DNA from: Thermoleophilia bacterium
GTDB taxonomy: Bacteria; Actinomycetota; Thermoleophilia; Gaiellales; Gaiellaceae
Assembly: GCA_025933895.1 (NCBI GenBank)
Contig: JAICZB010000084.1
Location: 1 to 8,678 of the forward strand
DNA length: 8,678 nt
Direction of reading: 5' to 3'
Positions 1-5,630 of this stretch are shown here, piece after piece (the first letter of the stretch is position 1; every line of letters begins with the position of its first letter). The position numbers and the translations under genes were made by a program. The notes under the pieces are model-generated. The model did not search any database and had not been told where the DNA came from. It was given only the letters and a program-made list of their open reading frames with translations.

Positions 1-401
1 GCGTCGACGTCGAGGGGACGCTGCTCAAGCCGAACATGGTCCTGTCCGGCTACGAGGCATCGAACCGAGCCGGTGTCGACGAGGTGGCCGAGGCGACGCT
101 GCACACGCTGTCCAAGCACGTGCCGGCGGCGGTGCCCGGCATCGTCTTCCTCTCCGGCGGCCAGTCGGACGAGGACGCGACCGCGCACCTCAACGCGATG
201 AACGCGAACGGGCCGCACCCGTGGCAGCTGTCCTTCTCCTACGGCCGCGCGCTGCAGGCTCCGGCGCTGAAGGCGTGGAGCGGCAAGGAGGAGAACATCG
301 AGGCCGGCCAGCGCGCCTACTACCACCGCGCGAAGATGAACGCAGCCGCGCGCACCGGCACGTACGCGCCCGCGATGGAGAAGGAGCTCGCTGCGGTCTA
401 G
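1..401 (+). CDS. fda: Class I fructose-bisphosphate aldolase, C-terminal part (5' end outside window)
   Basis: Catalyses reversible cleavage of fructose-1,6-bisphosphate to dihydroxyacetone phosphate and glyceraldehyde-3-phosphate through a lysine Schiff base, in the cytoplasm, for glycolysis and gluconeogenesis. The visible frame starts at base 3 and gives 132 residues before TAG at 399-401. It opens with EGTLLKPNM, the class I aldolase segment carrying the Schiff-base lysine (codon at 27-29). It continues with FLSGGQSDEDA, then PWQLSFSYGRALQ and the C-terminal ALKAWSGKEENI block, all typical of the eukaryote-type class I enzyme rather than the zinc-dependent class II enzyme. The ATG at 36 lies inside the conserved core and is not the start; roughly 200 N-terminal residues are missing to the left. 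It ends convergently with the gene at 543-1070. The symbol fda is conventional for bacterial class I aldolase; fbaB is also used. Confidence 0.93.
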   Translation, partial: VDVEGTLLKPNMVLSGYEASNRAGVDEVAEATLHTLSKHVPAAVPGIVFLSGGQSDEDATAHLNAMNANGPHPWQLSFSYGRALQAPALKAWSGKEENIEAGQRAYYHRAKMNAAARTGTYAPAMEKELAAV

Positions 402-430
402 GAATCCCGCGAGGAGTTGCGCTGGGATCC
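401..430 (+). terminator. Possible hairpin terminator after the aldolase gene
   Basis: Directly at the aldolase stop codon, GGAATCCC (401-408) can pair with GGGATCC (424-430), leaving one bulged A and a loop of about 15 nt. The following bases are pyrimidine-rich (TCTCTCGCTCGCT) but contain no T-run, so this is not a classical intrinsic terminator. The position between two convergent genes is right for one. Weak call. Confidence 0.25.
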
Positions 431-453
431 TCTCTCGCTCGCTGCCGCCGAAC

Positions 454-523
454 GCGTCACCGGCATACCCCTCGATCCACCTCAACCTCGCCGAGAGGGT
501 GTTCAGCAGCAGGCCGGTGACGC
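454..523. repeat. 11-bp perfect inverted repeat in the convergent spacer
   Basis: GCGTCACCGGC at 454-464 is exactly the reverse complement of GCCGGTGACGC at 513-523, with 48 bp between the arms. The interval holds a smaller CCTC/GAGG pair (486-489 with 495-498). It lies between the aldolase stop (401) and the stop of the minus-strand gene (543). A long-stem transcription terminator acting in both directions, or a remnant of a small mobile element, would fit. No coding sequence is evident here. Confidence 0.45.
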
Positions 524-542
524 TCGCTCAGCCGGGCTGCCT

Positions 543-1070
543 CTAGCTTTGGCTCCCGATTGATGCGAGTTCGCCGAGAGGTCGAGCCCCGGCACGGATC
601 AACTCCTGTCGGAGATCGTCAAGAGTTGTAGTTCTCGGCCTTAATCCGACCTCCAGGAAGCCACGCCGGTCGGTCGTTCGAAGCACGATGCAATCGTCCC
701 TAACCGGCACCAGCGGGTGCCACCTCCAGATGCTCGCCACGTCAATCTCGCAATCAGCAGCGTCGTAGGTCTGGTTCATCAAGTTCGCCCACCCGAGCCA
801 GCGAGTATCTGGGCAGCGGATCTCGATCGTGTCCTCGTGAACGAGGACACGAGGCCAGCCGAAATGCCTCGTCACGAAGCTCCACGGATCATGAGACCCA
901 CGCCGGAACTTCACCGCGACTTCGGTGGAGAAGACGACCGGCCCGAGGTCAGACCTTGGTCTGCGATCCCTCCCACGCCAGACCGACCCAAGAGTGCAGA
1001 TCACGAGGACACCCCACAGAATCAGGAAAAACTGGGCACCACCAAGCCCGAGCGGGATCACGTCGTCCAT
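543..1070 (-). CDS. Hypothetical one-pass membrane protein
   Basis: I do not recognise this 175-residue protein. It has a short N-terminus, one hydrophobic segment at about residues 13-31, a basic stop-transfer stretch (WRGRDRRPR), and then a soluble, probably cytoplasmic domain. That domain is mixed beta-rich: VFSTEVAVKF, VLVHEDTIEIR, CIVLRTT, FLEVGLRPR, then a final helix DDLRQELIRAGARP. A run of strands closed by one C-terminal helix resembles bacterial PH-like domains, but that is only an inference from the pattern. The start is ATG at 1070, supported by AGGGGG seven nt upstream. G+C is near 60-62 %, clearly below the 70-75 % of the neighbouring enzymes, so it may have been acquired separately. 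The 67-bp spacer from the cupin gene leaves room for its own promoter. Confidence 0.7.
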   Translation of the reverse strand: MDDVIPLGLGGAQFFLILWGVLVICTLGSVWRGRDRRPRSDLGPVVFSTEVAVKFRRGSHDPWSFVTRHFGWPRVLVHEDTIEIRCPDTRWLGWANLMNQTYDAADCEIDVASIWRWHPLVPVRDDCIVLRTTDRRGFLEVGLRPRTTTLDDLRQELIRAGARPLGELASIGSQS

Positions 1071-1137
1071 GATGGCACCCCCTGATCACGGTCATCACTG
1101 GCCCAGGGTTGTGTCAGCGACGTGAGGACTGTAAGCG

Positions 1138-1671
1138 CTACTCGAGCGGCCACGGCAGGCGCACCGGGAGGAAGTCTCCCGGCCAGTCCGCGTACGCTTC
1201 GTCCGGGTTCGGCGTCTCCTTCGCGGTCGATGCGGCGTGCTTCCTCGCCAGCTCGCTGACCGGGTAGTGGAGCGTCGCATCCTCCGCACGTGCGCCGATC
1301 ATGAGGATCGAGCACGGGGCGTCGCCGGCACCGACGAAGATGTGGTTCGTGCCGGGCGGGCAGTGGACGAAGTCCCACCGGCGCAGCGGGCGCTCCTCCT
1401 CCTCGACGAGCAGCGTGCACTCGCCCGAGAGCACGAGGAACGCCTCCCGCATGTTCTCGGAGTGGTACAGCCCGTTCGGCTCGCCCGGCCAGAGAACCTG
1501 GACGTTGACGCCGAACCCCGTGAACGGCCCTCCCTCCGGCTCGAGCGGATACGTCGCGCCGCCCTTTTCCTCGTTCCGCACCGCGAGCGCATCCCCGAGG
1601 TTGAGCACGAACCAGCCCTCGTCGGCCGGGTTGCGGCCATACGGCGTCTCTTCGAGCTTTGCCTCCTTCAT
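1138..1671 (-). CDS. Single-domain cupin protein
   Basis: A 177-residue cytoplasmic protein with one cupin beta-barrel at about residues 50-128. Cupin motif 1 is seen as GLYHSENMREAFLVLSGE: H70, then E72 where the canonical motif has a second His, then E76 and a Gly. Motif 2 is FVHCPPGTNH with Pro-Gly and H110. H70, E72, E76 and H110 could bind a divalent metal. The C-terminal 50 residues (ARKHAAS to PWPLE) lie outside the barrel. Substrate is unknown; cupins of this size include sugar-phosphate isomerases, dioxygenases and non-enzymatic binding proteins. The start is the ATG at 1671, with GGAGG six nt upstream; the frame stays open further upstream but that part is antisense-like and overlaps glpX. 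It is last in the channel-argS-glpX run, 17 nt after glpX. No clear terminator hairpin follows it. Confidence 0.85.
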   Translation of the reverse strand: MKEAKLEETPYGRNPADEGWFVLNLGDALAVRNEEKGGATYPLEPEGGPFTGFGVNVQVLWPGEPNGLYHSENMREAFLVLSGECTLLVEEEERPLRRWDFVHCPPGTNHIFVGAGDAPCSILMIGARAEDATLHYPVSELARKHAASTAKETPNPDEAYADWPGDFLPVRLPWPLE

Positions 1672-1675
1672 CGGA

Positions 1676-1686
1676 CCCCTCCCCCC
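1676..1686 (-). promoter_or_regulatory. Ribosome binding site deciding the cupin start
   Basis: The 17-nt glpX-cupin gap contains a purine run reading GGGGGGAGGGG on the minus strand, with GGAGG at 1682-1678, six nt before the ATG at 1671. It is one of the clearest Shine-Dalgarno sites in the window. It fixes the cupin start and argues against the longer open frame extending to 1995. Confidence 0.75.
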
Positions 1687-1688
1687 GT

Positions 1689-2681
1689 CTACGTGTACTC
1701 GAAGCCGGTCAGCGCCGACAGCTTCGCCAGCGACTGCTGGGCCACGACGCGGCGCACGGTGCCCGAGCGCGATCGCATCACGATCGAGTCGGTGACCGCG
1801 CCCCCGGGCGTGTACTTGACGCCCTGGAGGAGCGAGCCCGCCGTGACCCCGGTCGCGGCGACGAAGACGTCCTCGCCCGAGACGAGGTCGTCGGTGTGGA
1901 GGACGCGCGTGGAGTCGAGCCCTTCCTCGAGCAGCTTCTGCCGTTCCTCGTCGTTCCGCGGCCAGAGCCGTCCCTGGATCCCGCCGCCGACGCATTTCAA
2001 CGCGGCCGCGGAGATGACGCCCTCGGGCGTCCCGCCGATCCCGTAGAGCATGTCCACACCGGTTCCCGGCTGCGCGGCGGCGATCGCCGGTGCGACGTCG
2101 CCGTCGCGGACGAGGCGGACGCGGGCGCCCGCGTCGCGCAGCTCGGCGATGAGGTCTTCGTGGCGCTCTCGCTCGAGCACCACGACGTCCACCTCGCGCG
2201 GCGTCTTGCGCAGCGCGCGAGCCACCGCAGAGACGTTCTCGGTCGCGCTCCGCTCGATGTCGATCGCGTCGATCGCGTCCGGGCCGACGGCGATCTTCTC
2301 CATGTAGAACGCCGCGCCGGGGAAGAGCATCGTGCCGCGCTCGGCGACCGCGATGACCGCGATCGCGTTCGGCTGGCCGAGCGCCGTCAGCCGTGTGCCC
2401 TCCAGCGGGTCGACGGCGACGTCGACCTCAGGACCCTCGCCGTTCCCGACCTCCTCGCCGTTGTACAGCATCGGTGCCTCGTCCTTCTCCCCCTCGCCGA
2501 TCACGACGACGCCGCGCATCGAGACGGAGTCGAGGACGAAGCGCATCGCGTCGACCGCCGCCCGGTCGGCCTCCTCCTTCTCGCCGCGTCCGATCCAGCG
2601 GGCGGCCGCCATCGCGCCCGCCTCGGTCACGCGGACGAGCTCCATCGCGATGTTGCGGTCGGGGGCCTGCCGAGCGCTCAC
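1689..2681 (-). CDS. glpX: Class II fructose-1,6-bisphosphatase GlpX
   Basis: Hydrolyses fructose-1,6-bisphosphate to fructose-6-phosphate and phosphate, the committed gluconeogenic step, in the cytoplasm with Mg2+ or Mn2+. The 330 residues match the usual family length. Signatures in order are: N-terminal [19 protein letters not shown] (8-26); [15 protein letters not shown] (58-72); the metal-binding DPLEGT (91-96), which is the lithium-sensitive phosphatase fold motif; and FYMEKI (125-130). The start is GTG at 2681: the family begins a few residues before DRN-(I/L)-A, and GAGAGG in the argS tail lies nine nt upstream. Only three bases separate it from the argS stop, so translational coupling is likely. 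SuhB- or inositol-monophosphatase-type alternatives are excluded by the [11 protein letters not shown] block. Some family members also dephosphorylate sedoheptulose-1,7-bisphosphate, which cannot be judged here. Confidence 0.95.
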   Translation of the reverse strand: MSARQAPDRNIAMELVRVTEAGAMAAARWIGRGEKEEADRAAVDAMRFVLDSVSMRGVVVIGEGEKDEAPMLYNGEEVGNGEGPEVDVAVDPLEGTRLTALGQPNAIAVIAVAERGTMLFPGAAFYMEKIAVGPDAIDAIDIERSATENVSAVARALRKTPREVDVVVLERERHEDLIAELRDAGARVRLVRDGDVAPAIAAAQPGTGVDMLYGIGGTPEGVISAAALKCVGGGIQGRLWPRNDEERQKLLEEGLDSTRVLHTDDLVSGEDVFVAATGVTAGSLLQGVKYTPGGAVTDSIVMRSRSGTVRRVVAQQSLAKLSALTGFEYT

Positions 2682-2684
2682 GGC

Positions 2685-4202
2685 TCACATCCTCTCAGGC
2701 GCGTCGACCCCGACGAGGTCGAGGCAGCGGGCGATGACGGCCCGCGTCGCGCGGCAGAGGGCGAGCCGGAACGCCTGCTGGTCGCTCTCGAGCACGCGGT
2801 GCTCGTGATAGAAGCGGTGGAAGTCGTCGGCGACGCGGATCGCGTAGTTCGGGACGCCTTGCGGGCCGCGCTTCACGAGCGCGTCGGCCGCGACCGCGGG
2901 CAGCTCCGCGAGCCGCTTCACGAGCTCTCGCTCCTCGGCCGCGAGCGGGCCCGCGGGCACGGCGGAGACGGCCGCGTCGCCGGCGTTGCGCAGGATCCCG
3001 GCGATCCGGGCGTGTGCGTACTGGACGTAGTAAACGGGGTTCTTCTGCGACCGTTCGGCCGCCAGGTCGACGTCGATGTCGATCGCCTGGTCGGGACCGC
3101 GGTTGGCGAGGTACCAGCGCGCGGCGTCGACACCGATCTCGTCCATGAACTCGTCGAGGAAGACGACGTCGCCTCGGCGCTTCGACATCTTCGTCTGCTC
3201 GCCGCCCCGTGTCAGGTGGACGGGCTGGTAGACGAGCACCTCGACCCGCTCGGGGTCGTAGCCGAGCATCCGCGCAACCGCGGCGTACCAGTTGCGCGTG
3301 CCGTGGTGGTCGGCGCCGAGGACGTAGATCGCGCGGTCGAAGCCGCGCTCGAGCTTGTCCACGAGGTACGGGACGTCGGCCGCGCGGTACGTCGGCGAGC
3401 GGTCGCCTGAGCGAAGGAGCACGCGGTCCTCCTCGTCGCCGTAGGCGGACGAGCGTGCCCAGAGCGCGCCATCCTTCTCGTACGTGTCGAGCCTGGGCAG
3501 GAGCTCGGGCAGACGCTCCTCGAGCTCGCTCTGGCGACGCCACGTGTCGAAGTGGATCCGGAAGCGCTCGAGCGTCCCCTCCATCTCCTTCAGCATCAGC
3601 GGCACGGGATCGCCCTTGAGCGCGGCGAGGTCGCGGACGTAGGCGCCGTGATAGCCGTCCTCGGACGGCTCCTCCCCGCGCCGCACGGCCTCGACCGACG
3701 CCCGGAACCGGTCCATCTGGCCGCCCGAGTCGTTGTAGTAGTACTCGCGCTCGACCGCGTGGCCGGCGAGCTCGAACAGGCGTGCGACCGCGTCGCCGTA
3801 CGCGCCGTTCCTCGCGTGCGAGACGAGGATCGGCCCCGTCGGGTTCGCGGAGACCATCTCCACCTGGACGCGCTCTTGACCGGCGACGCCGCCTCCGCCG
3901 TACGCGTCCCCGTCCTCCAGGATCCCGGCGAGCGCGGACGCGAACCACTCGTCCCGCAGGAAGACGTTGACGAACCCCGGCCCGGCGGGCTCGGCCCGCT
4001 CGACCACCTCGAGCTCGGTGACCGCCTCCGCGAGCTCGGCGGCGATCTCGCGCGGCGGCTGCCGGCGTGCCCCCGCGAGCCGCAACGCGACGTTCGTCGC
4101 GTAGTCGCCGTGCTCCGGCTCACCCGGCCGCTCGAGCTCGAGCTCGGCGCCCGCCGCGGCCCCGAGCGCAGCCGCGAGCTCCTTGACGGGATCAGCCGGC
4201 AA
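2685..4202 (-). CDS. argS: Arginyl-tRNA synthetase
   Basis: Charges tRNA-Arg with arginine using ATP; class I synthetase, cytoplasmic, essential. From the TTG at 4202 it has 505 residues. The N-terminal Arg-tRNA-synthetase domain covers about 1-90. The catalytic Rossmann core has VEMVSANPTGP (114-124), EREYYYNDSGGQM (151-163), VLGADHHGT (294-302) and KMSKRRG (338-344). The C-terminal DALR-type anticodon-binding domain spans about 390-505 (NYAIRVADDFHRFYHEHRVL). The HIGH-like signature, normally HVGH after NPTGPL, reads LVSH (126-129). Start choice: TTG at 4202 puts the N-terminus just before PADPVKEL, as in relatives, and overlaps the upstream channel gene by 11 nt; a GTG at 4262 in the same frame would add 20 basic residues and a 71-nt overlap and is less likely. 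GAGG lies three nt before the TTG, a weak site, so coupling to the channel gene is probable. Confidence 0.94.
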   Translation of the reverse strand: MPADPVKELAAALGAAAGAELELERPGEPEHGDYATNVALRLAGARRQPPREIAAELAEAVTELEVVERAEPAGPGFVNVFLRDEWFASALAGILEDGDAYGGGGVAGQERVQVEMVSANPTGPILVSHARNGAYGDAVARLFELAGHAVEREYYYNDSGGQMDRFRASVEAVRRGEEPSEDGYHGAYVRDLAALKGDPVPLMLKEMEGTLERFRIHFDTWRRQSELEERLPELLPRLDTYEKDGALWARSSAYGDEEDRVLLRSGDRSPTYRAADVPYLVDKLERGFDRAIYVLGADHHGTRNWYAAVARMLGYDPERVEVLVYQPVHLTRGGEQTKMSKRRGDVVFLDEFMDEIGVDAARWYLANRGPDQAIDIDVDLAAERSQKNPVYYVQYAHARIAGILRNAGDAAVSAVPAGPLAAEERELVKRLAELPAVAADALVKRGPQGVPNYAIRVADDFHRFYHEHRVLESDQQAFRLALCRATRAVIARCLDLVGVDAPERM

Positions 4203-5214
4203 CGGCCTCGCGCGGCGCGAAGAGATCTTCCAGCGCGGTGATCTCGTCCGGCGAGCCGACACCGATCAGCACGTCACCCACCTCGATCGGCGTGTCCGGC
4301 TCCGGCGTCGTGTCGAAGCTCCCGTCCGGCTTACGCAACGCGACGACGAGGGCGCCGGTCTCGTGGCGGATCCGGAGCTCGCGGATCGTCCGCCCCGGCG
4401 CCGAGGACGTCTCGCGCACCTCGATCTCGGCGAGCTGGAGGTCGGGCCCGGTCGCAGTCGTCACGACGTCGAGGAACGCGGTCACCTGCGGCTTGAGGAC
4501 GAGGTTCGCCATCACGTGCCCCGCGGTCGTGTAGGGGAGCACGACCCGGTCCGCGCCCGCGAGCACGAGCTTCCGTTCCGCGTCTGCGCCGGCGCCGCGC
4601 GCCACGATCGTCAGGTCGGGACGCGCCGAGCGCGCGGAGAGGACGACGTAGAGGTTGTCCGCATCGGAGTCGGACGCGGCGACGAGTCCTCGCGCTCGCT
4701 CGAGGCCGGCCTTGCGCAGGTTCTCGTCCCTCGTCGCGTCGCCCTCGACCATGAGCGCGCTGTCCTCACGCGCCGCCGCGATCGCGTCTTCGTGGAAGTC
4801 GAGCACGACGAACGGCACGTCCGACGCTCGAAACTCGTCGGCGACGCGTCGGCCGACCCGGCCGTAGCCGCAGATGATGAAGTGGTCGCGCAGCTGCTCG
4901 ATCGTCCGCTTCCTCCGCCGTTCGGCCAGCGCGCCCGTGACGACGCCGCCGGCGATCGTCTCGACGATAACGGCACCTGCGTAGCCGATGATCGTGAGGC
5001 CGACGACGACGAGGACGAGGGAGACGATCCGGGAGCCGTCGTTGCGCGGAATCGAATCCAGGCCGTTCAGCGTCACCGTCACGACCGCGCGGTAGAACGA
5101 CTGGAACCAGGATTCGCGCAGGGTCTCGTGGAACGCGATCGTCCCCGCGACGAGCGTCACCACGACGGCGGCAAGCAGCCGTGCGACCTGACGCAGTCGG
5201 AGGCGGGCGGCCAT
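4192..5214 (-). CDS. Two-TM ion-channel-like protein with cytoplasmic RCK (TrkA-N/TrkA-C) domain
   Basis: A 340-residue inner-membrane protein built like MthK-type potassium channels. TM1 is about 12-29, the pore helix about 39-49, TM2 about 63-88, then a basic linker (ERRRKR). The RCK Rossmann domain follows: HFIICGYGRVGRRVADEF with GxGxxG at 116-121, D139 after strand 2 (VVLDFHED), and VEGDATRDENL (156-166). A TrkA-C-like domain covers about 258-333 and ends near DVLIGVGSPDEI. RCK domains normally bind nucleotides or Ca2+ and gate the pore. The pore loop reads TVTLNGLDSIP (46-56) where K+ channels have TVGYGD, so ion selectivity, or conduction at all, is uncertain. Start is ATG at 5214; AGGAGG touches it with no spacing, so it may be read leaderlessly. 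First gene of the argS-glpX-cupin run. It could instead be a K+-uptake regulatory relative or a castor/pollux-like protein. Confidence 0.88.
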   Translation of the reverse strand: MAARLRLRQVARLLAAVVVTLVAGTIAFHETLRESWFQSFYRAVVTVTLNGLDSIPRNDGSRIVSLVLVVVGLTIIGYAGAVIVETIAGGVVTGALAERRRKRTIEQLRDHFIICGYGRVGRRVADEFRASDVPFVVLDFHEDAIAAAREDSALMVEGDATRDENLRKAGLERARGLVAASDSDADNLYVVLSARSARPDLTIVARGAGADAERKLVLAGADRVVLPYTTAGHVMANLVLKPQVTAFLDVVTTATGPDLQLAEIEVRETSSAPGRTIRELRIRHETGALVVALRKPDGSFDTTPEPDTPIEVGDVLIGVGSPDEITALEDLFAPREAVAG

Positions 5215-5219
5215 CCTCC

Positions 5220-5226
5220 TAGTATG
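5220..5226. promoter_or_regulatory. Overlapping divergent -10 elements serving two leaderless genes
   Basis: The start codons at 5214 (-) and 5232 (+) face away from each other with 17 bp between them. On the plus strand TAGTAT (5220-5225) lies exactly six nt before ATG 5232. On the minus strand CATACT (5226-5221) lies exactly six nt before ATG 5214. Both keep the key A at position 2 and T at position 6 of a sigma-70 -10 box, and they overlap by five bp. Transcription starting at the usual distance would begin at or near the A of each ATG, giving leaderless mRNAs 18 bp apart. No convincing -35 box is visible on either side. This is inferred from spacing alone; no other promoter space exists outside the coding regions. 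Confidence 0.5.
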
Positions 5227-5231
5227 TGGCC

Positions 5232-5567
5232 ATGGAAGACGAGGGGCTCGACCTACCGGATCCGGATTCGGACGAGCGGCGGCTCAACATCCAGATGCCT
5301 GCCGAGCTGATCGGCGGCACGTATGCGAACTTCGCGAACGTGAGCTTCTCGCAGTACGAGTTCACTCTGACCTTCGCGCGGATCGAGCACGAGGTCGAGG
5401 AGGGAGACGTGCCGGGAGCGGTCGTCGCGCGGGTGAACGCGTCACCGCGGTTCGTCCCCGAGCTCATCGCCGCGCTGCAGGACTCCTGGTCGAAGTACGT
5501 GACGCGCGAGGGCATCCGGAACCTGCCCGAGACGCCCGGCCACTCGGACGAGCCCTCCGAGGACTGA
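5232..5567 (+). CDS. DUF3467 family protein
   Basis: A 111-residue soluble protein. After an acidic N-terminal tail (EDEGLDLPDPDSDERR) it shows the DUF3467 pattern: RRLNIQMPAELIGGTYANF, a sheet segment VSFSQYEFTLTFARI (about 38-52), an acidic loop, VVARVNASPRFVPELIAALQDSWSKY (about 67-92), and a polar tail. The family is small, widespread in bacteria and without an established molecular function; it is not an enzyme with recognisable catalytic residues. ATG at 5232 is preferred because a -10-like TAGTAT sits six nt upstream; a GTG at 5226 would add two residues. No Shine-Dalgarno sequence is seen. It diverges from the channel gene and is followed after 47 nt by the polytopic membrane protein on the same strand. 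Confidence 0.8.
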   Translation: MEDEGLDLPDPDSDERRLNIQMPAELIGGTYANFANVSFSQYEFTLTFARIEHEVEEGDVPGAVVARVNASPRFVPELIAALQDSWSKYVTREGIRNLPETPGHSDEPSED

Positions 5568-5600
5568 CGCTCGGCCTAGTCCCCTCCTACGCCGTTCTCT

Positions 5601-5630
5601 GCGCCGCGCAGGCCTTGACGGCCGCGGCGC
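5601..5630 (+). promoter_or_regulatory. GC hairpin enclosing the TTG start of the next gene
   Basis: GCGCCGCG (5601-5608) is the perfect reverse complement of CGCGGCGC (5623-5630). The 14-nt loop contains the proposed TTG start at 5615-5617. In mRNA this eight-bp all-GC stem would surround the initiation codon and could restrict ribosome access or impose coupling to the gene upstream. In such GC-rich DNA a stem of this size can also occur by chance. Confidence 0.3.

Noticed and set aside
36..38. ATG at 36 as the start of the aldolase fragment
   Set aside because: It is the Met of the conserved LLKPNM active-site segment; the frame is open to the window edge with conserved sequence before it.
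1071..1137. Possible promoter or terminator between the cupin and hypothetical genes
   Set aside because: A TACAGT hexamer is present but has no -35 partner, and no hairpin of useful length is visible, so I did not call it.
1672..1995. N-terminal extension of the cupin frame into glpX
   Set aside because: The extension is Arg-rich shadow text, and the strong GGAGG site before ATG 1671 marks the real start.
2254..2285. Short tandem repeat GTCGATCGC in glpX
   Set aside because: It encodes DAIDAID within the normal protein frame and is explained by codon bias; no array.
1659..3410. Very long plus-strand open frame (583 codons) opposite glpX and argS
   Set aside because: Its translation is Arg/Asp/Val-rich low-complexity text with no family motif, and it lies antisense to two unmistakable enzymes; typical GC-rich mirror frame.
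2695..3948. Second minus-strand frame (417 codons) inside argS
   Set aside because: Arginine-rich shadow frame within argS; the argS frame holds every conserved motif.
4183..5310. Plus-strand open frame opposite the channel gene, running into the DUF3467 start
   Set aside because: Antisense to a clear RCK-domain protein and rich in Arg/Asp/His without domain signals.
5561..5587. Possible terminator hairpin after the DUF3467 stop (GGACT with AGTCC)
   Set aside because: Only five bp with a long loop and no T-run; too weak to report.
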